Assembly (NCBI GenBank): GCA_035258565.1
Contig: DATFXF010000365.1
Span: forward strand, 1 to 11,435
DNA: 11,435 nt
Reading direction: 5' to 3'
From: DATFXF01 sp035258565
Lineage (GTDB): Bacteria > Acidobacteriota > Terriglobia > Acidiferrales > UBA7541
Shown here: in pieces, positions 5,325-11,435 of the stretch
Layout: each line of letters opens with the position of its first letter
Numbering within the stretch: position 1 is the stretch's first letter
Notes under the pieces: generated by a model
Databases searched by the model: none
What the model was told of the DNA's origin: nothing
Seen by the model: only the letters and a program-made list of their open reading frames with translations
Translations under genes and position numbers: made by a program

Positions 5325-6755
5325 CTAGCTGGCAGCTTTCCCGGCCTTCTTGCGCGCTTCTTCGATCGGCGGCGCAGGTTCCGTCATGCGGTAGGGATCC
5401 AGGATCTCGCGCATTAGTTTCTCATCCAGTAGCTTGCGCTCGAGCGCGATTTCCGTGACCGTGCGCCCCGTCTTCACGCTCTCCTTGGCGATTTCTGCGG
5501 CGGCCGCGTAGCCGATATACGGATTTAGCGCTGCGGCAATGGAAATCGTCGCGTTTGCGTAGAAGCGGCAGCGCTCTTCCTTTACGGTGATTCCGTCCAC
5601 ACATTTTTCGGCCAATACACGCATCGTGTTCTTCAAGATCTCGGCGGCATGAAGAACGTTCCAGGCCATCGCCGGCATCATCACGTTCAGCTCAAGCTGG
5701 CCGGCTTGGACGGCCACGGCTGTGGCGATGTCCGCACCTAGGACTTGAAAGCCGACCATGGCGGTGAGTTCGCCCATCACCGGGTTGATTTTCCCCGGCA
5801 TGATCGAAGAGCCCGGTTGAAGCGCGGGCAGAAGGATTTCCGCGAGACCTGTGTTGGGGCCGCTGGAGAGCAGGCGCAGGTCGTTCGTGATGCGAATCAA
5901 TTCCAGCGCAAGGTTTCGCAGGGCGGCGGAGGCCACCGACATGGCCAAGTTTGACTGCATCGTGTACCGCAGGTCGTCGGTCGGGACGAGCTTCTGGCCA
6001 GAAATCTTGCTGAGGTGCTGGGTCACGAGTTTCTGATACTTCGGGTGCGTGTTGACCCCGGTACCCACCGCCGACCCTCCCAACCCCAACTCGCGCAGAT
6101 GATTCTGCGCTTCCCGAAGCACCGCAGCTGCCCGGCGCATGGCGGTGGCGTAGGCGGCGAACTCCTGGCCAAGGCGGATCGGCACGGCGTCCATCAGGTG
6201 CGTCCGCCCGGACTTCAAGATATGATCGAAGGCTTTGCCTTTGCGTGCAAACGAACGCTCGAGCTCGCCCAGCGATTCGAAAAGCTCTTCCAAGAGCAGG
6301 ATGGCGGCGAGCCGCATCGCTGTCGGATAGACATCGTTGGTCGACTGTCCGAAATTTACATGGTCATTCGGATGGCAGACCTCGTAGTCCCCACGACGCC
6401 CCCCGAGAATCTCGATCGCACGGTTGGCGATCACCTCGTTCGCATTCATGTGGAAAGATACGCCCGCACCCGCCTGATAAACGTCCACTACAAATTGGTC
6501 GTCGAACTTGCCGGCAATAACCTCCTCCGCGGCCCGGACGATCGCCGTAGCGCGCTTCGCATCAAGCAAGTTCAGTTCGCGGTTGGCGATTGCCGCCGCT
6601 TTCTTGATCATCCCCATGGCGCGGACCATTTGGGGGTGCGCCCGATAGCCGCTGATGGGGTAGTTTTCGACCGCGCGCTGTGTCTGAATACCATAGTAGA
6701 CTTCCGCCGGGACCTGCTTTTCGCCCAGCGAATCTTTTTCTGTGCGCGTCTTCAT
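5325..6755 (-). CDS. aspA: Aspartate ammonia-lyase (aspartase)
   Basis: Aspartase reversibly splits L-aspartate into fumarate and ammonia in the cytosol. The 476-residue protein starts EKDSLGEKQVPAEVYYGIQTQRA (6-28), typical of AspA rather than of class II fumarase. It carries HPNDHVNFGQSTNDVYPTA (128-146; S138, T139, N140), SGRTHLMDAVP (182-192; T185, H186) and the superfamily signature GSSIMPGKINP (315-325) with catalytic S316 and K322. Numbering is offset by two from Bacillus sp. YM55-1 AspB throughout these motifs. At the position of AspB Thr101, in the GAGTS loop, this protein has Val99 (QAGAGVSFHMN), and the following x-N is F-H. The start ATG 6755 has GGAG (6766-6763) seven bases upstream; TTG 6779 is a less likely alternative. 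The gene converges on nuoI with 93 bases between stops. Confidence 0.93.
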   Translation of the reverse strand: MKTRTEKDSLGEKQVPAEVYYGIQTQRAVENYPISGYRAHPQMVRAMGMIKKAAAIANRELNLLDAKRATAIVRAAEEVIAGKFDDQFVVDVYQAGAGVSFHMNANEVIANRAIEILGGRRGDYEVCHPNDHVNFGQSTNDVYPTAMRLAAILLLEELFESLGELERSFARKGKAFDHILKSGRTHLMDAVPIRLGQEFAAYATAMRRAAAVLREAQNHLRELGLGGSAVGTGVNTHPKYQKLVTQHLSKISGQKLVPTDDLRYTMQSNLAMSVASAALRNLALELIRITNDLRLLSSGPNTGLAEILLPALQPGSSIMPGKINPVMGELTAMVGFQVLGADIATAVAVQAGQLELNVMMPAMAWNVLHAAEILKNTMRVLAEKCVDGITVKEERCRFYANATISIAAALNPYIGYAAAAEIAKESVKTGRTVTEIALERKLLDEKLMREILDPYRMTEPAPPIEEARKKAGKAAS

Positions 6756-6798
6756 GGCTGTACTCCGAATGGCGCTCAACTCCGGGGCAGAAGGCCCG

Positions 6799-6807
6799 AG
6801 AATACCA
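6799..6807 (-). promoter_or_regulatory. Extended -10 element upstream of aspA
   Basis: On the minus strand TGGTATTCT gives an extended -10 (TGn plus TATTCT). Transcription would start near 6792 and leave a leader of about 37 bases containing the GGAG ribosome binding site. No convincing -35 lies at 17-18 bases (TGCGGT only), as is usual for extended -10 promoters. Confidence 0.35.
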
Positions 6808-7004
6808 TAGACACCCGCCGCACCGCAGAGCTGAGCATCTCGGGCATCGCCGTCCCGGGTCCGAAAGGCGCGCTCCTAACCCGCGAACCGTCGAGGCCGC
6901 CTGCTGAGGGCAGCCGAAGCTGGCTCCCGCACTTCCCAACGGGAGGACCCTCACGCGGGGTGCATGAAAGGGTGCGCGAAGGGCTATTCCGGTCCCAGCT
7001 GGAT

Positions 7005-7010
7005 TAATAT
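7005..7010 (+). promoter_or_regulatory. TATAAT-like -10 six bases before the ABC ATPase start
   Basis: TAATAT lies six bases upstream of ATG 7017 in otherwise GC-rich DNA. A transcript from it would begin at the start codon, and no Shine-Dalgarno sequence precedes the gene. No clear -35 is present. This is a second candidate for a leaderless start in the window. Confidence 0.4.
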
Positions 7011-7016
7011 TTGGAT

Positions 7017-7976
7017 ATGGCATCGCCGGCGATCGAAATCGAAAATCTGACCAAGGACTACCGGGTCGGCTTCTGGCGCAAGCAGCGGCGGCGCGCGGTC
7101 GACGGCCTGAGCTTCACGGTCGAGAGCGCCGAAGTATTCGGCTTCCTGGGGCCAAACGGCGCGGGGAAAACGACGACGCTGAAGCTGTTGATGGGTTTGA
7201 TTTTCCCCACCGCGGGCACAGCGCGCATTCTGGGCCGCTCGATCGAAGACGTGCGCATGCACCGCGCCATCGGTTACCTGCCGGAGCAGCCGTATTTCTA
7301 CGATTACCTGACGGCGCGCGAGCTACTCGACTACTTTGCGCGCTTTTTCGGCTACGGCGCCGCCGAGCGACGCGAGCGCATTGCGCGCTGTCTCAAGCGC
7401 GTGGGCCTCACCGCCGCCGCCGAAGTGCAGCTTCGCAAATACTCGAAAGGCATGCTGCAGCGCGTTGGCATCGCGCAGGCCATCCTGCACGATCCCGAAG
7501 TCGTCTTCCTCGACGAGCCCATGTCCGGCCTGGATCCGATCGGGAGGCGCGAGGTGCGCGACATCATCCTCGAGCTCAAGAAGCAGGGCCGCACGGTTTT
7601 CTTTTCGACCCACATCCTTGCCGACGCCGAAATGCTTTGCGACCGCGTGGCCGTGCTGCTGGCTGGCAAGCTCAAAGGCGTGGGCACCCCCAGTGAAATC
7701 GTTTCGATCGCGGTCGAGGGCCTGGAGGTGCTCGTCGAGATGCCCGACGGCCGCGCGCTGCCACCGGCGCTTGCCGCGCGCGCGACGCGCACCGGCAGCC
7801 GCTACCGGCTCGAAGTGGCGGAGAAGGAGCTCTACGCAGCGCTCGAGCAATTGCGCGGATCCGACGCGCGCGTGCTTTCGGTGGCGCAGCTCAAGCCTAC
7901 GCTCGAGGACTACTTCTTCGAGCTCGTGGGTCGCGAGCGCGCCCGCGCATTCGCCGTGGACGTCTCGGAAAAATGA
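7017..7976 (+). CDS. ABC-2-type transporter ATP-binding protein
   Basis: The 319-residue protein is the cytoplasmic ATPase of an ABC-2-type exporter. It shows the Walker A motif GPNGAGKTTT (45-54), a Q-loop around Q91 (YLPEQPYFYDYLT), a signature YSKGMLQR (142-149; S-K-G-M in place of the usual SGGQ), Walker B VVFLDEP (162-168), a D-loop GLDP (171-174) and the H-loop histidine H199 (FSTHIL). A C-terminal extension of about 110 residues ends with LKPTLEDYFFEL, common in ATPases of this class. ATG 7017 is preferred; TTG 7011 is in frame just upstream but overlaps the predicted start of transcription. The 3' end overlaps the permease gene by ATGA, so the two are translationally coupled. The substrate is unknown. 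Confidence 0.93.
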   Translation: MASPAIEIENLTKDYRVGFWRKQRRRAVDGLSFTVESAEVFGFLGPNGAGKTTTLKLLMGLIFPTAGTARILGRSIEDVRMHRAIGYLPEQPYFYDYLTARELLDYFARFFGYGAAERRERIARCLKRVGLTAAAEVQLRKYSKGMLQRVGIAQAILHDPEVVFLDEPMSGLDPIGRREVRDIILELKKQGRTVFFSTHILADAEMLCDRVAVLLAGKLKGVGTPSEIVSIAVEGLEVLVEMPDGRALPPALAARATRTGSRYRLEVAEKELYAALEQLRGSDARVLSVAQLKPTLEDYFFELVGRERARAFAVDVSEK

Positions 7977-8749
7977 CCATGTCGTTGGCGGTGGCCATCA
8001 ACACGTTTCGCGAAGCGGTCCGCGACCGCGTGCTCTACAACCTGATCTTCTTTGCGCTGCTCATGATCGCCGCCGCCGTACTCGTTGGGCAGATCTCCAT
8101 CGGGATTGAAAGGCTGGTCATCATCAACCTTGGGCTGACGGCGATTTCTGTGGTCGGCCTGGCGATGGCCGTATTCATCGGCGTCGGCCTCGTCTATAAG
8201 GAAATGGACAAGCGCACGCTCGATGCGCTCCTGTCGAAGCCCATCCGCCGGTGGGAATTTCTTTTTGGAAAATATGCGGGGCTGCTGCTGACGCTGGCGG
8301 TGAATACGACGCTGATGACGCTGGGGCTGGGTACGGCGCTGTGCTACGTCGGGCGCACGTTTTCGCGGGCGGACGCGAGCATTCTCGTGGCCGTCTATTT
8401 CATCGGGCTCGAGCTCGCGCTCGTGACGGCGCTGGCGCTGCTTTTCTCGTGTTTTTCGACGCCGATGCTTTCGGCCGTGTTCACGCTAGGGCTCTACGTC
8501 GGCGGTGTGTTTACCGCGGATATTCGCTCGCTCGGCGCGATGACCGGCAGCCCCGCACTCGGCGCCATGGGCAAGGTGCTGTATTATCTGCTGCCGAATT
8601 TCCATAATTTCAATGCGATCGCGCTGGCGGCGCACGGCCGCGCGGTCCCCATGTCGCTCATCGCGGCGAACACGGCATACGCCACGGCCTATATCGCCGT
8701 GGTGTTGCTCGCCGCCGCGGCCATTTTGTCAAACCGCGATTTGAAGTGA
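7973..8749 (+). CDS. ABC-2-type transporter permease
   Basis: The 258-residue membrane protein has about six predicted membrane segments, near residues 22-40, 48-74, 100-125, 136-158, 160-182 and 230-252. Between the second and third lies KEMDKRTLDALLSKPIRRWE (76-95), the cytoplasmic coupling helix typical of ABC-2 and NosY-like permeases. It ends with the short cytoplasmic tail SNRDLK. ATG 7973 lies inside the stop of the ATPase gene (ATGA); ATG 7979 is two codons further in. With the ATPase it should form a dimeric exporter. The substrate cannot be read from the sequence. Confidence 0.9.
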   Translation: MTMSLAVAINTFREAVRDRVLYNLIFFALLMIAAAVLVGQISIGIERLVIINLGLTAISVVGLAMAVFIGVGLVYKEMDKRTLDALLSKPIRRWEFLFGKYAGLLLTLAVNTTLMTLGLGTALCYVGRTFSRADASILVAVYFIGLELALVTALALLFSCFSTPMLSAVFTLGLYVGGVFTADIRSLGAMTGSPALGAMGKVLYYLLPNFHNFNAIALAAHGRAVPMSLIAANTAYATAYIAVVLLAAAAILSNRDLK

Positions 8750-8772
8750 ACGGCGCACTCTTGCCCTGTCCT

Positions 8773-8800
8773 CCCGAGGGCCCACCGCGGCGGGCCCGGG
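8773..8800 (+). promoter_or_regulatory. GC-rich hairpin between the permease and TPR genes
   Basis: GGGCCC (8778-8783) pairs with GGGCCC (8792-8797) around an eight-base loop, and CCC (8773-8775) can pair with GGG (8798-8800) across a small bulge. No T run follows, so this is not a normal intrinsic terminator. It could stabilise the upstream mRNA or lower expression of the downstream gene. Confidence 0.4.
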
Positions 8801-8843
8801 ATAACAGAGGAACAAACGGCAGGAAATGATGCGAGGGCGACAA

Positions 8844-9725
8844 ATGCAAATCTGGCTGAGGGCGCTGGCGGTGCCGGTGCTGTTCGCCGGCGGGGTCGCG
8901 CCGCTTCAAACGCGCATCGATGCGCAGACGCAAAGCGTGGCGCGGGAAGAGGAAGAACTGCTGCTGCGCTCGGGCCGGCTGCTCAGGAAGTTGAGCCTCG
9001 GCTACGAGAGCCTGCTCGCAGACGTCTATTGGACGCGTGCGGTGCAGTATTACGGCAGGAAGAGGGTGGGCCACGATCCGCACTTCGACCTGCTTGCGTC
9101 GCTGCTTGACCTGACCACGACGCTGGACCCACACCTGGTGGTGGCGTATCGCTTCGGGGCGATTTTCTTGGCTGAACCGCCGCCGAGGGGTGCCGGGCGC
9201 CCCGATCTCGCGGCGGAGTTCATCCACCGTGGCATCGCGGCGAATCCCGACCAGTGGCGCCTGTGGGCCGACCTCGGCTTTCTCTATTATTGGGACCTGA
9301 AGGACTATGCCAAGGCTGCCGATGCGTACCTCGAAGGCTCGCGGCAGCCTGGTGCGCACCCCTGGATGAAGGCCATGGCGGCACGCATCGCCCAGCAGGG
9401 CGGTTCCCGCCAAACCTCGCAACTGCTCTGGTCGGAACTTTACGACTCCACCGCGGACCCCAATATCCGCCGCAACGCTTTCGAGCACCTGCAGACGCTC
9501 AAGGCCGAAGAAGACGCTGAGCAGCTCGAGAAGATTGTGCACGAATACCAAGTGCGCTTTGCTGCGACACCCACATCGGTTGGCGATCTCGTCCGCGCGG
9601 GGCTGCTCCCGAGCTCGCCAGTAGATCCTGCAGGCTACCCCTATCTTTTGGGTCCGGGCGGCAATGTGCTGCTTCACCCCTCGAGCCCCATTGCGTCTGA
9701 CATCCTTGGGTCCCGCCCGCGATAA
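8844..9725 (+). CDS. TPR-like protein with an N-terminal membrane anchor or signal segment
   Basis: I do not recognise a named gene. From ATG 8844 the product is 293 residues. Its N-terminus MQIWLRALAVPVLFAGGVAPL (1-21) looks like a signal peptide or single membrane anchor without a lipobox cysteine. Then comes a helical region with YESLLADVYWTRAVQYYG (54-71) and TPR-like helix pairs (for example LAAEFIHRGIAANPDQWRLW, 122-141, and WDLKDYAKAADAYLEGSRQP, 150-169). The C-terminal part, TPTSVGDLVRAGLLP with PVDPAGYPYLLGPGGNV (232-265), resembles the C-terminal segment of pseudopilin-like proteins. GAGGG is not present, but GAGGG-like GAGGG/GAGG purines at 8833-8837 lie six bases before ATG 8844; ATG 8826 is an upstream alternative. 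It probably works with the exporter encoded just upstream, outside the cytoplasmic membrane face. Confidence 0.8.
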   Translation: MQIWLRALAVPVLFAGGVAPLQTRIDAQTQSVAREEEELLLRSGRLLRKLSLGYESLLADVYWTRAVQYYGRKRVGHDPHFDLLASLLDLTTTLDPHLVVAYRFGAIFLAEPPPRGAGRPDLAAEFIHRGIAANPDQWRLWADLGFLYYWDLKDYAKAADAYLEGSRQPGAHPWMKAMAARIAQQGGSRQTSQLLWSELYDSTADPNIRRNAFEHLQTLKAEEDAEQLEKIVHEYQVRFAATPTSVGDLVRAGLLPSSPVDPAGYPYLLGPGGNVLLHPSSPIASDILGSRPR

Positions 9726-9818
9726 CCCAGGAGTATTGGCAAAACTCGTGCTGAACGTGGCTGGAATGGATTTGCTGCCCAAGTTCAAGCAGCTCATCCT
9801 GGACCAGGTTGGACAAGT
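9726..9818. other. Convergent intergenic region
   Basis: These 93 bases separate the stop of the TPR gene from the stop of livF. CCTGGACCAGG is the only inverted repeat seen, and its loop is too short for a real terminator. No T-rich tail was found on either strand. Confidence 0.4.
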
Positions 9819-10550
9819 TCAGAGCGGACTTCCGGACGCGCCGAGGTACGCGTGGCGGACGTGCTCGTTCGAGCGCAGCGTGGCGCTCGGGCCCTCGAGG
9901 GCGACGCGGCCGGTCTCCATTACGTAGCCGTAGCTGGACACCTGCAAGGCGTAGTTGGCGTTCTGCGCGGCCAGCAGAATTGTGACACCTTGTTCCGCAA
10001 TCTTGCGCACCAGGCGAAACACGTCCTCGACCAGCATCGGCGCGAGGCCGAGCGATGGCTCGTCGAGCATCAGGAGCTCGGGCTCCGCCATCAGTCCGCG
10101 GCCGATGGCGCACATCTGCTGCTCGCCACCCGAGAGCGTGCCGGCGGCCTGGTGGCGGCGTTCCTGGAGGAGAGGGAACATGGCGTATATTTTTTCGAGC
10201 CTCTCTCGCGCGTTACCGCGCAGATTGCCCGGAAACGCGCCCAGCAGCAAATTTTCTTCGACTTGCATGCGCGGCCAGAGCTGTCGCTCCTCGGGGATGA
10301 GGCAGAGGCGCCGACGAACGCGCTCGTGCGCGGGAAGGGAGGTAACCTCTTCGCCGCGAAACGTGATTGCACCTCTGCGCGGCACCAGCACGCCTGCGAT
10401 GGCGTTGAGCGTCGTCGTCTTGCCTGCTCCGTTCGGCCCGATCAGGCAGACGACGCTCCCGACCTCCACCTCGAGCGAAAGGTCCCACACCACCTGGACC
10501 GCGCCGTAGGCCACGTCAAGGTTCTTGATCTGGAGCAGCGGCTGCGCCAT
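9819..10550 (-). CDS. livF: Branched-chain amino acid-type ABC transporter ATP-binding protein LivF
   Basis: LivF is one of two ATPases of the LivFGHMJ-type uptake system for branched-chain amino acids or related solutes. The 243-residue protein has Walker A GPNGAGKTTT (38-47), the LivF-type Q-loop region LIPEERQLWPRMQVEENL (84-101), signature LSGGEQQM (139-146), Walker B LLMLDEPS (159-166) and the D-loop SLGLAP (166-171). The family has Q in place of the H-loop histidine, normally within VEQNA; here it is AAQNA with Q196, so the usual glutamate before it is alanine. ATG 10550 has no ribosome binding site but a TGGTAGACT element nine bases upstream. Together with the 75-base gap to livG, this suggests a secondary promoter as well as read-through from livM-livG. 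Confidence 0.93.
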   Translation of the reverse strand: MAQPLLQIKNLDVAYGAVQVVWDLSLEVEVGSVVCLIGPNGAGKTTTLNAIAGVLVPRRGAITFRGEEVTSLPAHERVRRRLCLIPEERQLWPRMQVEENLLLGAFPGNLRGNARERLEKIYAMFPLLQERRHQAAGTLSGGEQQMCAIGRGLMAEPELLMLDEPSLGLAPMLVEDVFRLVRKIAEQGVTILLAAQNANYALQVSSYGYVMETGRVALEGPSATLRSNEHVRHAYLGASGSPL

Positions 10551-10559
10551 GGCGCCGGC

Positions 10560-10568
10560 AGTCTACCA
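10560..10568 (-). promoter_or_regulatory. Extended -10 element in front of livF
   Basis: On the minus strand TGGTAGACT (extended -10, TGn plus TAGACT) ends nine bases before ATG 10550. The same TAGACT hexamer with a TGn extension precedes nuoI at almost the same distance. No good -35 is visible. An internal promoter giving a nearly leaderless livF transcript is the simplest reading. Confidence 0.4.
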
Positions 10569-10625
10569 GAGAGATCCCTCGCGGCGCTCAGGAAGAGACA
10601 GGGAGAAGGCCACGGGTGGGCTGCG

Positions 10626-11357
10626 CTACGTTCGGAGAGGGTAGAGACCGATGTAAGCTTCGATGACCGCAGGATCATTCTGCATGGCCAGGGGAGTGCC
10701 CTCGGCGAGCTTGTGGCCGAAATTGAGCACGAGCACACGGTCGCACACGCTCATGATGGCACGCAGGTTGTGCTCGACGTAGAGGATGGTGGTGCCGAGC
10801 TCGCGAATGCGCCGCAGCAGATCGAGCACAGCCTGCATCTCGGCTTCGGTGAGCCCGCCGCAAACTTCGTCGCAGAGCAGGAGCGCGGGCTGCGCGGCGA
10901 GCGCGCGGGCGAGCTCGAGTCGCCTGTGATCGCCGACCGAGAGCGTGGACGCCGGCGCGCGCGCCACACGTGCCAGGCCCACGAGTTCGAGGAAACGCTC
11001 GGCCTCCCGAGCGACATCGCTCACGCCCCGACGCGCGCCGAAGCGGATGCTCACCTCGACGTTTTCGAGTACGGAGAGTGAACGGAACGGCCGCGCGACT
11101 TGGTGTGTGCGCGCGATGCCCGCGCGCACGGCTTGGTACGCTTTCATGCCGGTGAGGTCACGCCCGCGGAAAACGACGTGGCCGGCGCTGGGCTCGAGCG
11201 ACCCGGAGATAATTTTGAAGAGCGTTGTCTTGCCCGCGCCGTTGGGCCCGATCACGCCGTAGATCTGGGCTTCGCTGACCTCGAAGCTGACGTCTCGGAG
11301 CGCGGCGAGACCAGCAAACTGCCGCGTCAGATGGTCCACTTTCAGGATGACGCCCAC
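10626..11357 (-). CDS. livG: Branched-chain amino acid-type ABC transporter ATP-binding protein LivG
   Basis: LivG is the second ATPase of the Liv-type importer. The 243-residue protein shows Walker A GPNGAGKTTL (37-46), the LivG hallmark AGIARTHQVARPFRSLSVLENV (79-100; Q86 is the Q-loop), signature LSVGDHRRLELARAL (139-153), Walker B LLLCDEV (159-165) and H-loop YVEHN with H196. Its D-loop region reads CGGLTEAE where most family members have AGLNPxE. The start is GTG 11357, with GGAGGG (11366-11361) three bases upstream; it overlaps the end of livM by 16 bases, which indicates tight coupling. livF follows after 75 bases. Confidence 0.93.
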   Translation of the reverse strand: MGVILKVDHLTRQFAGLAALRDVSFEVSEAQIYGVIGPNGAGKTTLFKIISGSLEPSAGHVVFRGRDLTGMKAYQAVRAGIARTHQVARPFRSLSVLENVEVSIRFGARRGVSDVAREAERFLELVGLARVARAPASTLSVGDHRRLELARALAAQPALLLCDEVCGGLTEAEMQAVLDLLRRIRELGTTILYVEHNLRAIMSVCDRVLVLNFGHKLAEGTPLAMQNDPAVIEAYIGLYPLRT

Positions 11358-11435
11358 GTTCCCTCCGCGGACCTCAGCAGAAGCCGCCGCGCTTGGTCGA
11401 GCAATCCAACCACGCCGAGTGGCTCGAACAGAATG
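11342..11435 (-). CDS. livM: 3' end of the branched-chain amino acid-type ABC permease gene livM
   Basis: The minus strand is open from the window edge to TGA (11344-11342). It reads ILFEPLGVVGLL at its start, the conserved last membrane segment and exit of LivM-type permeases (usually ILF-x-P-x-G-L-x-G-L), then a basic tail ending in TWASS. Only 30 residues are present. The 16-base overlap with livG and the shared strand fit the usual livM-livG-livF order. Identification rests on the short C-terminal motif plus context. Confidence 0.75.
   Translation of the reverse strand, partial: ILFEPLGVVGLLDQARRLLLRSAEGTWASS

Noticed and set aside
6015..7007. 330-codon plus-strand reading antisense to aspA
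   Set aside because: Antisense frame in GC-rich DNA; the opposite strand encodes a complete aspartase with all its motifs.
8658..9797. 379-codon minus-strand reading antisense to the permease end and TPR gene
   Set aside because: Low-complexity, arginine-rich product typical of an antisense frame; the plus-strand gene has a signal segment and TPR-like helices.
10964..10973. CACGTG core as a possible parS site
   Set aside because: The flanks do not match the palindromic GTTTCACGTGAAAC pattern and it lies inside livG.
9852..11081. 409-codon plus-strand reading antisense to livF and livG
   Set aside because: It runs through both ATPase genes and the gap between them; the minus strand carries all expected ABC motifs.
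1..11435. CRISPR arrays, tRNA or rRNA genes, intact transposons
   Set aside because: No regularly spaced repeats with spacers, no cloverleaf or rRNA-like sequence, and no intact transposase was seen.

Overview
This is an 11.4 kb, GC-rich, densely packed bacterial chromosomal window. The gene set (chromosome-type parAB, a YpdA-type bacillithiol disulfide reductase homologue, a lone nuoI, an aspartase, an ABC-2 exporter with a TPR protein, and a LivMGF cassette) and the style of the proteins suggest an Acidobacteriota-like organism. That assignment is an inference from the proteins; there is no rRNA or other marker to confirm it. Several -10-like elements sit only 6-9 bases before start codons, which suggests that leaderless transcripts may be common here.

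Layout. Positions 1-42 (-) hold the first 14 codons of a gene running off the left edge. Positions 43-608 are AT-richer and hold three degenerate 33-bp tandem units (222-320), a candidate parAB promoter (475-503), two CCCATA-type inverted repeats, and a Shine-Dalgarno-driven 11-codon mini-ORF that overlaps the parA start by ATGA. parA (609-1409) and parB (1399-2220) overlap and are followed by two short uncharacterised genes on the same strand (2295-2642 and about 2736-3038); the four could be one transcript. After a gap with two inverted repeats comes a ypdA-like FAD/NADPH oxidoreductase gene (3230-4207).

The roughly 500 bases after ypdA contain the decayed C-terminal half of an IS200/IS605-type TnpB (4304-4676, at least one frameshift). 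Then come nuoI (4758-5231, +) and, converging on it, aspA (5325-6755, -). A 260-base divergent region separates aspA from an ABC-2-type exporter pair (7017-7976 ATPase, 7973-8749 permease, overlapping by ATGA) and a TPR lipoprotein- or membrane-anchored-like protein (8844-9725). Convergent to these, on the minus strand, are livF (9819-10550), livG (10626-11357) and the 3' end of livM (11342-11435), in the order livM-livG-livF of a branched-chain amino acid or related hydrophobic/amide substrate uptake system.

The genes do not form one pathway: they are segregation, thiol redox, respiratory, amino acid catabolic and transport modules side by side. No complete novel system is visible. The points most worth following are the TnpB relic, the tandem repeats and mini-ORF upstream of parA, a Thr-to-Val change at a substrate-binding position of the aspartase, a Thr at the position of the YpdA active-site cysteine, and the near-start TGnTAGACT elements.
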